In this document: positions 7,581 through 14,423 of the stretch, in pieces
Layout of the letters: each line of letters begins with the position of its first letter
Position numbering within the stretch: the first letter of the stretch is position 1
Source of the DNA: Deinococcus sp.
GTDB lineage: Bacteria; Deinococcota; Deinococci; Deinococcales; Deinococcaceae
Direction of reading: 5' to 3'
Length of the DNA: 15,419 nucleotides
Assembly (NCBI GenBank): GCA_025351205.1
Contig: JANXWI010000374.1
Location: 1-15,419 of the forward strand
Notes under the pieces: model-generated
Told to the model about the DNA's origin: nothing
What the model saw: the letters and a program-made list of their open reading frames with translations, nothing else
Database searches by the model: none
Made by a program: the position numbers and the translations under genes

Positions 7581-8132
7581 ATGTTCCGGTTGTTGCTGGC
7601 TGTATGGCTGATTTCCTTCTCTGGCTCTGTGGGTGCCGAGCGCGCAGCAGGTTTACTGTTTCAAACCCGGCAGGAGATGTTGGCGCTGGCTGCCCACACA
7701 GACCCAAACGTGTTCTGCGGCGCGGTGGTGGACGCCCGCACCGATATCGTGGCCTTTCCGGCAGCCCGCAGTGACCGGATGTACATGTACACCTACGGGT
7801 ACGGCATCGGGCGCGCCTACGTGCTGCGTGGTGGCCGGGCACAGCTCATCTGGTGCGGTAAAGCGCTGTACACCAGGGCCGACGCGGCGCGCTGGGCCTC
7901 CAGATTGCCCGGCAACGCGGCCCGCGCCCTGGCATATTCTTTCGGCACCAAATGGGGACGCCTGCCTGTCGAGACGGGCGGCATGGACGTCTTTTCGAGT
8001 TTTGCCGGAACGCTGACGACCATGACCGTGAACGCGGCGGGCAAGATCGTGTGTACCAGAACGCGGGGCGATCCGGTGGCCGGCGAGTTTCGCAGCGCCT
8101 TCCAGTTTGATGCCCGCGACACCTGCCCCTGA
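7581..8132 (+). CDS. Secreted protein of unknown function
   Basis: 183 residues that I do not recognise. MFRLLLAVWLISFSGSVGAE is a short signal peptide with a likely cleavage after VGA (about residue 19), so the mature protein of about 164 residues is exported. It has three cysteines in the mature part (in VFCGAV, LIWCGK and the terminal DTCP, besides VCTR), compatible with disulfides, and a tyrosine-rich patch YMYTYGYGIGRAYV. Codon use matches its neighbours. It stands alone between the typA terminator and the convergent vapC. The start ATG has a -10-like TAACAT 5 bases ahead. Confidence 0.68.
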   Translation: MFRLLLAVWLISFSGSVGAERAAGLLFQTRQEMLALAAHTDPNVFCGAVVDARTDIVAFPAARSDRMYMYTYGYGIGRAYVLRGGRAQLIWCGKALYTRADAARWASRLPGNAARALAYSFGTKWGRLPVETGGMDVFSSFAGTLTTMTVNAAGKIVCTRTRGDPVAGEFRSAFQFDARDTCP

Positions 8133-8147
8133 ACGCAGACGCCGCCC

Positions 8148-8171
8148 CCAGTCCATGACAACTGGGACTGG
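8148..8171. terminator. Hairpin between convergent genes
   Basis: CCAGTCC (8148-8154) and GGACTGG (8165-8171) make a perfect 7-bp stem with a 10-base loop in the 49-base gap between the 7581 gene and vapC, which converge. There is no T-run on either side, so it is a weak terminator candidate at best. Confidence 0.35.
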
Positions 8172-8181
8172 AAACGGTCAT

Positions 8182-8592
8182 TCAGGGCAGCGGAATTCGC
8201 CTCACCAGCGGGAACACGGCCTCATAGACCGTCTCGTCGAAGGTCAACACGCTGACCCCATGATGCTCGGCGTGGGCGGCGATCAGAAAGTCGGCGGCGA
8301 TGCGGCGCGGCAGCGTTCTGTCTCGGCGCAGATCAGCATAGGCTCTGAACGCCTGCCCAGCGCGGGTCCAGACGGGCGGCGGCATCTCCCAGAGGGTGGA
8401 AATCTGGCTTGCCGTGAGCCAGGATTCGATGAACTGCCAGGATGAACTGGCCCGCAGTTCGGTGTAGACCGGCGGCGAAATGACCAGGACATCAGCCGCT
8501 GCGGCAGCGCCCAGAGCGGCGCGGGCGGCTCGCCTGTTGCCGTCTTCGGTGTTGAGCGCAGAAAAAATAACGTTGGTATCGAGTGAGATCAC
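8182..8592 (-). CDS. vapC: VapC-type PIN-domain toxin ribonuclease
   Basis: 136 residues. PIN-domain toxins cut RNA, usually tRNA or rRNA, with Mg2+ or Mn2+ held by acidic residues. The four expected acids are present: D5 in ISLDTNV, E45 in PPVYTELRAS, D101 in RRIAADFLIAAHA and D119 in LTFDETVY, so it should be active. The start is GTG 8592, overlapping the antitoxin stop as GTGA; an ATG-based start would remove D5. It is the second gene of a two-gene module and is convergent with the secreted-protein gene. Confidence 0.88.
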   Translation of the reverse strand: MISLDTNVIFSALNTEDGNRRAARAALGAAAAADVLVISPPVYTELRASSSWQFIESWLTASQISTLWEMPPPVWTRAGQAFRAYADLRRDRTLPRRIAADFLIAAHAEHHGVSVLTFDETVYEAVFPLVRRIPLP

Positions 8593-8849
8593 TCGTCGTC
8601 CTGGTCCCGGTCTGGCCAGCCCCGGTCCCGGCGCACGCTGGCCGTGGCGTCCGTCATGCCGGGATCGCTGAACTGGTGCGCTTCGAGGGTCGTCAGGATG
8701 TCCGGGCGACTGGGAAGAACTCTGAACCCCGTGCCTTCGACTTCAAAAATCACCTTGTCGCCGGGCTTGAGCCTCAGCTCGCGCAAAATTCTGGCCGGAA
8801 TGGTGACCTGGCCTTTGCTGCTGAGCGTGCCACGAATCGGATTGGTCAT
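8589..8849 (-). CDS. vapB: AbrB/SpoVT-fold antitoxin (VapB)
   Basis: 86 residues. The N-terminal half is a swapped-hairpin AbrB domain, residues about 5-48: IRGTLSSKGQVTIPARILRE, LRLKPGDKVIFEVEGTGFRVLP. The polar C-terminus, rich in Asp and Arg, is the part that typically wraps the toxin. The start is ATG 8849: homology begins there, and TACCCT lies 5 bases ahead; the frame is open up to 9077 but crosses the promoter repeats. It is expected to neutralise the PIN toxin and, with it, repress this operon through the repeats at 8864-8888. Confidence 0.85.
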   Translation of the reverse strand: MTNPIRGTLSSKGQVTIPARILRELRLKPGDKVIFEVEGTGFRVLPSRPDILTTLEAHQFSDPGMTDATASVRRDRGWPDRDQDDE

Positions 8850-8854
8850 GCCCA

Positions 8855-8888
8855 AGGGTACCACGCTTGGTAAGATGCGCTTGGTAAG
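8855..8888 (-). promoter_or_regulatory. vapBC promoter with repeated operator
   Basis: On the minus strand TACCCT (8860-8855) ends 5 bases before the vapB ATG, a leaderless-type -10. Just upstream CTTACCAAGCG occurs twice exactly (8888-8878 and 8874-8864), 14 bp apart, and GGTACC next to the -10 is the centre of an imperfect palindrome (8854-8868). Tandem sites on the promoter fit autorepression by VapB or VapBC. Confidence 0.55.
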
Positions 8889-8918
8889 CACCCTGTCTGC
8901 GTTCAATGGGCTTCGGCG

Positions 8919-8947
8919 TTCACGCCTTTTCTCCTGACTGTTAGCAT
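8919..8947 (+). promoter_or_regulatory. Promoter of the 8953 gene
   Basis: TTCACG (8919-8924) and TAGCAT (8942-8947) are 17 bases apart; TAGCAT ends 5 bases before GTG 8953. It diverges from vapBC, with 30 bases between its -35 and the vapB repeats. Confidence 0.45.
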
Positions 8948-8952
8948 GCGCG

Positions 8953-9237
8953 GTGATCATGGTCGAACATGAACTCTGGGTCGAAGAACTGGAAACGTGC
9001 ACCGAGCACACGTTCTGCCTCGCCGGATCCGCAGGTGATGGTGTGCGGGCCACGCTCGGCCCGGCGTCCAGGCGCATCTGGACCGTCCGGGCCGCCAGTT
9101 ACGCCGAAGCCATGCAGCAGTATTACGCCTTCATGGATTGGGGCGACTCCCCTGTGATCCACGAGGCAGACCGGGAACCCTATTCCACCAAGGCACCAAT
9201 GGACGTTAATGCCACACGGAGCGGTATCGACACCTGA
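8953..9237 (+). CDS. Small protein of unknown function
   Basis: 94 residues from GTG 8953, or 92 from ATG 8959. I do not recognise a named domain. The protein is acidic and soluble: HELWVEELETCTEHTFCLAG, then a segment with IWTVRAASYAEAMQQYYAFMDWG that looks like a small alpha/beta fold. GTG 8953 is preferred because a TAGCAT hexamer ends 5 bases before it, as for other leaderless starts here. Codon use is like the neighbours and the ORF has no better competitor in the other frames. The final 25 residues are low in hydrophobics and may be disordered. Confidence 0.62.
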   Translation: MIMVEHELWVEELETCTEHTFCLAGSAGDGVRATLGPASRRIWTVRAASYAEAMQQYYAFMDWGDSPVIHEADREPYSTKAPMDVNATRSGIDT

Positions 9238-9297
9238 CTGACGGGCACGGTCACAGCCGGCCCTGCTTCCCGGTCAAATGCATCGGATTCCCCTTAA

Positions 9298-9325
9298 CAG
9301 ATACATACATGTATGATTGTATCTG
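9298..9325 (+). promoter_or_regulatory. Palindromic TetR operator overlapping the tetR promoter
   Basis: CAGATAC (9298-9304) and GTATCTG (9319-9325) are perfect inverted arms, with a perfect inner palindrome CATACATGTATG (9304-9315). TATGAT (9312-9317) within it is a good -10 for the regulator gene. The ATACATACA...TGTAT pattern resembles operators of AcrR-like TetR proteins. Binding here would block the regulator's own transcription. Confidence 0.72.
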
Positions 9326-9328
9326 TGT

Positions 9329-9970
9329 ATGAAACGGACCCAGGAGGACGCCGCTCTGACCCGTGAAGCGCTGCTCAGAGCGGCCCTGTCGGTCTTCGGC
9401 AACCGGGGATACGCCGCCAGTACCCTCGCTGAAATTGCCCAGGCGGCCCAGGTCACGCGCGGGGCGCTGTACCACCACTTTTCGGGCAAGTCGGAGCTGT
9501 ACACCACCCTGATCGCCCAGGCCGCCCAGCAGCCGGGGCTGGTCGTGGCGCAGGCCATCGCCGAGGGCGGCAGCTTTCTGGAGATCATCCGCCGGGTCTT
9601 CGTGCGCCAGCTCGAACTGCTGAGCAGCGACCCGACCTACCGTGCCACCGCCGAACTGGTCATGTTTCGGCTGGAATCCGGCCCAGAACTGGAAGCCGCC
9701 CAGACGCTGTTGAGCACCGGGCGAGCGGCCACCTTCCAGCTTCTGACGGGCACTTTCGAGGAGGCCAGAGCGCAGAGGACGGTGAGAAGCGATCTCGCCC
9801 CCGAAGACCTGAGCCGCAGTTTCATGGCCCTTCAGATCGGCCTGTTTCAGCTGTGGAGTTCAGGTTCGTCGCCAGATTCCAATTCTCCGAATCCTCACCC
9901 ATTCGATCTGGTTGCCAGCGCCCACGCTCTGGCTGATGTCCTAATTGTCGGATTGAAGCCGCCACCGTGA
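9329..9970 (+). CDS. TetR/AcrR family transcriptional regulator
   Basis: 213 residues. N-terminal TetR DNA-binding domain, residues about 10-57: ALLRAALSVFGNRGYAASTL, AEIAQAAQVTRGALYHHFSGKSELY, with the helix-turn-helix at about 31-52. The C-terminal ligand/dimer domain is variable, as usual. The start is ATG 9329; the in-frame TTG 9317 lies inside the -10 element. There is no ribosome site and a leader of only about 5 bases is predicted. It probably represses itself through the 9298-9325 palindrome and, by position, the hydrolase gene downstream on the same strand. The ligand is unknown. Confidence 0.92.
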   Translation: MKRTQEDAALTREALLRAALSVFGNRGYAASTLAEIAQAAQVTRGALYHHFSGKSELYTTLIAQAAQQPGLVVAQAIAEGGSFLEIIRRVFVRQLELLSSDPTYRATAELVMFRLESGPELEAAQTLLSTGRAATFQLLTGTFEEARAQRTVRSDLAPEDLSRSFMALQIGLFQLWSSGSSPDSNSPNPHPFDLVASAHALADVLIVGLKPPP

Positions 9971-10034
9971 AGTCGCCCCACCCCTTTTTTTGAATCTTAA
10001 ACATACAGACAGGCACGTATCAAAGGAGAACAGC

Positions 10035-10106
10035 ATGTACGCGCTCCATCACGACCAGATTCCACCGAGCATCGCCTCAACCCGCCGGGGCGGTGACAGG
10101 TGCTGA
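10035..10106 (+). CDS. 23-residue upstream ORF before the hydrolase
   Basis: ATG 10035 has the best ribosome site of the region (AAAGGAG, 7 bases ahead), encodes MYALHHDQIPPSIASTRRGG plus DRC, and stops at 10104-10106, inside the first codons of the hydrolase, whose GTG 10100 is in a different frame and lacks a good site. A coupling or leader peptide is the simplest reading. Alternatively this is the original N-terminus of the hydrolase separated by a frameshift. Confidence 0.45.
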   Translation: MYALHHDQIPPSIASTRRGGDRC

Positions 10107-11326
10107 TCTGGGTCGTTGCCGTGCTGATCGCCCTCGGCGCGGTGGCGTATCTGCTGTCCACGGCGACCATCGCCATTCCGAAACCCGGTGGGCCGCACGC
10201 GGTCGGCTTCACCAGCACCACCGTCAGTAGCTCTGTCCGCACCGTCACGCTGGACATCTGGTATCCGGCGAGCAGTACGGCTGGTTACCGGGCCGCGCCC
10301 TACAACGAGGCGGCGCTCAGGACGATGCTGGCAAAATATCAGGGCATTCCGGCGGGCCTCAACCGCGAGACGCCCTCGTTCGCCTTTCAGGACGCGCCGG
10401 TGCTTGCTGGCCGACGTCCGGTGGTGATCTTCAATCACGGTTACGGCAGCTTCAGCAAGCAGAACGCCTCTACCGCCCAGGAACTCGCCAGCCACGGCTA
10501 CTTGGTGCTTTCGCTGGCGCACCCCGGCGACTCGCTGATCGCCCGGGGCGCAGACGGCCAGATCGCCCAGTTCGACGGTCAGGACGAGGTCTACCAGCAG
10601 CTCAGGGCGGCTCAGAACACGCCAGCGTTCGCCGCCGGGCTGGCCACGCACCTGGCCGCCCAGCGCCGTGCCGGTACGCCCGAGGCCTACCTGGCCGCCA
10701 CCCGGGCATTGACCCGGACCCCACCTTACTCGCTGCTGGGACCGCTGCGGCAGCGCTGGCTGGACGACACCCGGGCTGTCATCGCCAGGCTCTCGCAGGA
10801 GGGGGACGACGGCATTTTCAAGGCTGCTGATGCCAGCCGGATCAGCGTCATGGGGCATTCGTTCGGCGGCGTGACCGCGCTGGACATCGCCCGCACTCCG
10901 CCCCCCGGCGTGCAGCGGGTGATCGACCTCGATGGCCCCTGGCTCGAAGCCATCGGCGGCGAGGGTGGCAACACCCCCGATCTGAAAGTGCCTGTGCTGG
11001 CGCTGCTGAGCACGCAGAACATTCAGCGGCGTCAGGATCTGGGGCTTCACGGCACCTTCGACGTGTCGCTGAGGCAGGGTCGCCACGGCGGGCACATTAT
11101 CGAAATCGCGGGCACCGCCCACATGAACTTCACCGACCTGAACTTCATTCCTGTTCTCAGGCGCTTCTCGCCGCTGCTGGGCCGGGTGGACAACCGCCGC
11201 ATGGCCCGGCTGATGAACCGGGCCATCCTCGAATTTCTGTCGCGTGACCCGGCGGGCGCAGACGTGGACAGGCCGCTGCTGCCTGCTGAAAACGACGTCC
11301 GGCAGCAGGTTTTTCCGGCGCTCTGA
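10100..11326 (+). CDS. Alpha/beta hydrolase, PAF-acetylhydrolase-like
   Basis: 408 residues from GTG 10100; a stop in the same frame at 10094 sets the limit. Residues 1-23 (LIWVVAVLIALGAVAYLLST) are an uncleaved signal or membrane anchor, so the enzyme probably faces outward. Residues 40-55 (VGFTSTTVSSS...LDIWYPAS) and the oxyanion segment VVIFNHGYGSF (111-116 is FNHGYG) match plasma-type platelet-activating-factor acetylhydrolases. The nucleophile is S254 in GHSFGG, the acid D278 (or D276) in IDLDGPW and the histidine H341 in AHMNFTDL. Family members cleave short or oxidised acyl chains from phospholipids; the substrate here is unknown. It probably responds to the adjacent TetR regulator. 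Confidence 0.87.
   Translation: MLIWVVAVLIALGAVAYLLSTATIAIPKPGGPHAVGFTSTTVSSSVRTVTLDIWYPASSTAGYRAAPYNEAALRTMLAKYQGIPAGLNRETPSFAFQDAPVLAGRRPVVIFNHGYGSFSKQNASTAQELASHGYLVLSLAHPGDSLIARGADGQIAQFDGQDEVYQQLRAAQNTPAFAAGLATHLAAQRRAGTPEAYLAATRALTRTPPYSLLGPLRQRWLDDTRAVIARLSQEGDDGIFKAADASRISVMGHSFGGVTALDIARTPPPGVQRVIDLDGPWLEAIGGEGGNTPDLKVPVLALLSTQNIQRRQDLGLHGTFDVSLRQGRHGGHIIEIAGTAHMNFTDLNFIPVLRRFSPLLGRVDNRRMARLMNRAILEFLSRDPAGADVDRPLLPAENDVRQQVFPAL
11276..11314 (+). terminator. Terminator-like hairpin inside the end of the hydrolase gene
   Basis: CTGCTGCC (11276-11283) pairs perfectly with GGCAGCAG (11301-11308), followed by G and five T (11310-11314). It lies within the last 17 codons, before the stop at 11326. 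A ribosome at the end of the gene would cover it. Confidence 0.45.
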
Positions 11327-11385
11327 TTCCAGCCAATTCGTTCTGTTTTTAAACCCCCACCAGGATCACGCTGCCGGAATCAGAG
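11321..11385. repeat. 10-bp inverted repeat across the convergent gap
   Basis: CTCTGATTCC (11321-11330), which includes the hydrolase stop, is mirrored exactly by GGAATCAGAG (11376-11385). The 45 bases between contain five T at 11346-11350. It separates the hydrolase and the methyltransferase, which converge; a bidirectional 3'-end structure is possible. Confidence 0.4.
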
Positions 11386-11394
11386 TGAATCCAG

Positions 11395-12141
11395 TCAGGA
11401 CACCACGGGCCTCAACACCGCCGCGTACGTCATGGCCTGGGCGAGCGGCACTTCCGGCGTCCAGACCCCTGCCTGCACGTCGTAGCTGCCGCCGGGCCAG
11501 AGTTCGGCCAGCGTCATTCCTGTGCCCTGGAGCAGCAGCCGCAGATCCGCCGGGCTGTAGCAGCGCAGCGACTGGGTGAAAGGTTCGGTGCCGTCGTCGG
11601 GACTGTAGGTGTCGAGCATCCGGCAGCCGTCGGCGTCGAAGCCGTAGTCGCGGGCGAATCCAGGGAGTTGCGGCGCGTTTCCGGCGGCCTGCGCCCAGTA
11701 CCACGGCGTGTAGACGTCCAGATACATCCGGCCCGCCGGGGCCAGCCACCCGGCCACCCGGCGCAGCAGACGGCGCTGATCGTCGTCCGAGCCGACACCG
11801 AAGCCGTCCCAGTAGCATACGGCGTCGTAATGTGCCTCCGGAAGCCGAACCGTGTAGAAGTCGGCCTGCTGCACTTCGAGCGGCGTACCGTGTTCCCGGG
11901 CCAGAGAGCGGGTGTGTTCGACCAGCAGCGGAACGCGCTCCAGCGCCGTCACGTCGTGGCCCTTCAGCGCGGCGGCCACCGCAAACTGACCGCCGCCGCT
12001 CCCGAGTTCCAGCACCTGGCTTGGCCTGCCCAGATGCGCGTTCACGCGGGCGGCCAGGGCGTGTGTAGAAGAGTGAATGGTGGTGGTGTACATGCCGGGA
12101 ATCTCGGCCTGACGGGCATAGAACGATTCGCTCCAGTGCAT
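11395..12141 (-). CDS. Class I SAM-dependent methyltransferase
   Basis: 248 residues. The SAM-binding motif I VLELGSGGGQFAVAAA is at 43-58, the acidic loop at ALERVPLLVEH, motif II-like region QADFYTV, and motif IV-like YDAVCYWDGFGVGSDDD; RMYLDVYTPWYW follows. The first 25 residues (MHWSESFYARQAEIPG) look like the substrate lid of small-molecule methyltransferases. The substrate cannot be told from sequence. The start has AAGGAG 7 bases ahead. It stands alone, convergent with the hydrolase and divergent from the membrane protein gene. Confidence 0.9.
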   Translation of the reverse strand: MHWSESFYARQAEIPGMYTTTIHSSTHALAARVNAHLGRPSQVLELGSGGGQFAVAAALKGHDVTALERVPLLVEHTRSLAREHGTPLEVQQADFYTVRLPEAHYDAVCYWDGFGVGSDDDQRRLLRRVAGWLAPAGRMYLDVYTPWYWAQAAGNAPQLPGFARDYGFDADGCRMLDTYSPDDGTEPFTQSLRCYSPADLRLLLQGTGMTLAELWPGGSYDVQAGVWTPEVPLAQAMTYAAVLRPVVS

Positions 12142-12306
12142 CTGTGAACTCCTTGCATGCTAAGAACGACCACCCGTCGTGGGCGGTCAGGTCTGGCAGA
12201 AAGGGTTCAGCGTAAGCGCATGGGCGACTCCAGGGAGGTGACGCAAGTGTACCGCAGGCCCCGGGTGGTCTGACAACCGCCAGTACCCGTTGCAGGCTGG
12301 CGGCGC

Positions 12307-12312
12307 TAAACT
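12307..12312 (+). promoter_or_regulatory. Candidate -10 of the 12371 gene
   Basis: TAAACT, with no matching -35 at 16-18 bases. If used, it gives a leader of about 50 bases that contains the hairpin at 12329-12354. Confidence 0.35.
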
Positions 12313-12328
12313 GTCCGCAAGCAGTACC

Positions 12329-12354
12329 CGCCCGCACGCCATTTCTGGCGGGCG
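12329..12354 (+). promoter_or_regulatory. GC-rich leader hairpin before the 12371 gene
   Basis: CGCCCGC (12329-12335) pairs perfectly with GCGGGCG (12348-12354) around a 12-base loop; TTCT and then the AGGAG ribosome site follow at once. It resembles a terminator without the T-run and lies at the same distance after a -10 as the typA leader hairpin. Confidence 0.4.
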
Positions 12355-12370
12355 TTCTAGGAGTCCTTCA

Positions 12371-13393
12371 GTGCCTGACCTGCTCGAACCAATTTCCTGG
12401 GTGGTGCATCCGCTCGGCGGCATGACGCTGGCGTTCCTGGCCTCGGTCATCTTCTCGCGGCGGGGGCGGCGGTCTCCGGGTCTGCTGGGGGCGTTGCTGC
12501 TGCTGCTGGCGCTGAGCGTGCTGGGAGCTGGCTGGCTGGTGCATCCAGCGGCGGCCCTGACCATCGCGCTGCTGGCCAGCACGGTGTTTCATGCCTGGAG
12601 ACGGGAGAAGGTGACCATCCTGGCGGCCCTGATCGCCCTGGCGGTGTTCTCGGTGCTGGGTGCGGAGTGGGCCATCTATCCGCTGCTGGGCCTGGGCCTG
12701 GCCTGGCTGATGAAGGTGGTGGCGACGGGCGAACTGTTCCGGGCGGCCCCGCGCCCTAGCCGTCGGGAAGAACTGGGTCGTCAGAGGGAAAAGGCGTTCG
12801 CGGGTTCGCCCGCTGCACTCCCCGCGCAGGCCGGGGGAGAGGCGCTGCCCGTACTTGGATTTCCGGAACGCGTGGCCGCCAGAATCGAGCGCAGGCTGCT
12901 GCGGCGCACGGCCAAGCTGGAACGCAAGGCCGAGCGTCTGGGCGTGCCCTTCCGGGTTCAGGCCGCCCCGGCCCCGCCGCTCGCCGCCCTGGTGGGCGAC
13001 CTGCTGGCCCTGTCCCGCGACGAACGCCTGCCCGCCGACGCCCGCGCACGGCTCGGGGCGCTGCATTTCCGGTGTCAGGAGGCGCTGGCTTACCTGAAAG
13101 ACCGTGAACAGGACGCGGCGGGTGCGGGATTCATGCTGCGCCAGATCGCCGAAGACTACGCCCCGGAAGCCGTGCGGGCCTACCTGAAGCTGCCGCCCTC
13201 GCTGGCGAACGTGACGCCGCTGCAAGACGGCAAGACGGGCCGCGACCTGCTGGGCGAACAGCTCGACCTGCTGCTGGGCGCGGTGCAGGACATCATGAGA
13301 GACGCGGCGCAGGCCGGAAGTCAGCACCTGCTGGCCCACCAGCGTTTCCTGAAAGACCGCTTCGCCAAAGCACACGACGAGCTGAAGCTGTAG
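12371..13393 (+). CDS. Membrane protein with 45-residue internal repeat and cytoplasmic helical domain
   Basis: 340 residues, function not recognised. The start is GTG 12371 with AGGAG 8 bases ahead; the frame open to 12290 is leader. Residues 10-54, 55-99 and 100-117 are copies of one unit exactly 45 long: W-hydrophobic-H/Y-P, then a hydrophobic stretch ending LAS.VF, basic residues, then L-rich ending SVLGA. This makes about five membrane segments and recalls the small 2TM domain. From 120 on it is soluble: a basic linker, a charged helix RIERRLLRRTAKLERKAERL, and a helical domain ending PPSLANVTPLQDGKTGRDLL ... LLLGAVQDIMRDAAQ, of a type seen in XpaC-like proteins (low certainty). It stands upstream of the AEC transporter gene but 112 bases away with a separate promoter. 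Confidence 0.78.
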   Translation: MPDLLEPISWVVHPLGGMTLAFLASVIFSRRGRRSPGLLGALLLLLALSVLGAGWLVHPAAALTIALLASTVFHAWRREKVTILAALIALAVFSVLGAEWAIYPLLGLGLAWLMKVVATGELFRAAPRPSRREELGRQREKAFAGSPAALPAQAGGEALPVLGFPERVAARIERRLLRRTAKLERKAERLGVPFRVQAAPAPPLAALVGDLLALSRDERLPADARARLGALHFRCQEALAYLKDREQDAAGAGFMLRQIAEDYAPEAVRAYLKLPPSLANVTPLQDGKTGRDLLGEQLDLLLGAVQDIMRDAAQAGSQHLLAHQRFLKDRFAKAHDELKL

Positions 13394-13493
13394 GCGTGCC
13401 TCACTTCGGCTGGCTGCTCTATCAGCGCCTGTTTCGCCAGGGCTGAGCGGGCCTGTCTGGTCCTGCAACCCCTGCTGCCCGGCAGCGCCGCTC

Positions 13494-13499
13494 TACACT
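13494..13499 (+). promoter_or_regulatory. -10 of the AEC transporter, leaderless start
   Basis: TACACT ends 6 bases before GTG 13506 and there is no ribosome site, so the mRNA probably starts at the start codon. No evident -35. Confidence 0.5.
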
Positions 13500-13505
13500 C
13501 TGCGG

Positions 13506-14423
13506 GTGCCGCCGCTCCCCCCACTGCTCAGCGCCCTGCTGAACGTCATCGTGCCCGTGGCGCTGGTGGCGCTGGTCGGGTTTCTGCTGGCTCGCCGCCT
13601 GAAACTCGATCAGGATACCGTGGCCCGCCTGAGCCTGTACGCCCTGACGCCCGCCCTGGCCTTCGACACCATCCTGAACGCGCAGGTGGCCGCCCGCGAG
13701 GCGTTGACGCTGGCGCTCGCCTTCCTGCTGACCTGGGCCGCCACCGTGACGCTCAGCGGCCTGGTCGCCCGCCGCTGGGAGCTTCAGACGCGCCGCAGCG
13801 TGGTGGCGAGCAGCACCATCTGGAACAGTGGCAACCTGGGCCTGCCGATTGCGCTGTTCGCCTTCGGACAAGCCGGGCTGGAACGCGCGCTGGTGGTGTT
13901 TCTGGTGGGCGTGATCGGCACCTACATCCTGGGTCCGGCCATCTACAATTCCGGGGCCGGGTGGCGCGGCAGCCTGCGGGCCATTCTGGGCCTGCCGGTG
14001 CTGTGGGCGGCCTTGGCGGCGCTGCTGTGGCGCGTCAGCGGTGTGGGCGTGCCGCTGGGCCTTTCGCGGGGCGTACACCTGATGGCCCAGGCCACCCTGC
14101 CGCTGGTGCTGCTCTCGCTGGGCATCCAGCTGGGGGCCGCCGGACGGTTGAGCATCACGCCGCCGATGCTGTTCGCCACGGGCGTCAGGCTGATTCTGGG
14201 GCCATTGATTGCGCTTGCCATCTCGCTGCTGCTCGGGCTGCGCGGTCAGCCGCTGGCCGTTCTGGTGCTGTCGGCCAGTATGCCCACCGCCGTAAACGCC
14301 CTGCTGCTGGCACGCGAGTACGGCGGCGACGCGCAGACGGTGGCGGGCGTGGTGCTGCTCACCACCCTGGGGGCCATCGTCACGGTGACGGCGGTGGTGG
14401 CCGCGTTGCCCTATTTGCCCTGA
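13506..14423 (+). CDS. AEC-family (auxin efflux carrier-like) transporter
   Basis: 305 residues, about ten membrane segments throughout, in two halves. AEC hallmarks: the N-terminal LLNVIVPVALVALVGFLLAR segment, TPALAFDTI at the end of the second helix, and the WNSGNLGLPIALFAFG motif; LGIQLG and SMPTAVNALLLAREYGGD occur in the second half. Bacterial members carry organic anions such as malate or malonate; the substrate here is unknown. GTG 13506 has TACACT 6 bases ahead. Its last 13 bases overlap the 3' end of the minus-strand oxidoreductase gene. Confidence 0.9.
   Translation: MPPLPPLLSALLNVIVPVALVALVGFLLARRLKLDQDTVARLSLYALTPALAFDTILNAQVAAREALTLALAFLLTWAATVTLSGLVARRWELQTRRSVVASSTIWNSGNLGLPIALFAFGQAGLERALVVFLVGVIGTYILGPAIYNSGAGWRGSLRAILGLPVLWAALAALLWRVSGVGVPLGLSRGVHLMAQATLPLVLLSLGIQLGAAGRLSITPPMLFATGVRLILGPLIALAISLLLGLRGQPLAVLVLSASMPTAVNALLLAREYGGDAQTVAGVVLLTTLGAIVTVTAVVAALPYLP

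Noticed and set aside
9317..9328. TTG start for the TetR regulator
   Set aside because: It lies within the -10 element and operator; ATG 9329 begins the conserved part.
10049..11122. 357-codon minus-strand ORF
   Set aside because: It is antisense to the hydrolase, which has a full catalytic triad.
11366..12337. 323-codon minus-strand ORF
   Set aside because: It overlaps the methyltransferase in another frame; only the methyltransferase frame has motifs and a ribosome site.
13396..13446. 16-codon ORF (GTG) between the membrane protein and the AEC gene
   Set aside because: Too short, without ribosome site or conserved look; it may be chance.
12368..13468. 366-codon minus-strand ORF
   Set aside because: It is antisense to the repeat-containing membrane protein; Gln/Arg/His-rich composition marks a shadow.
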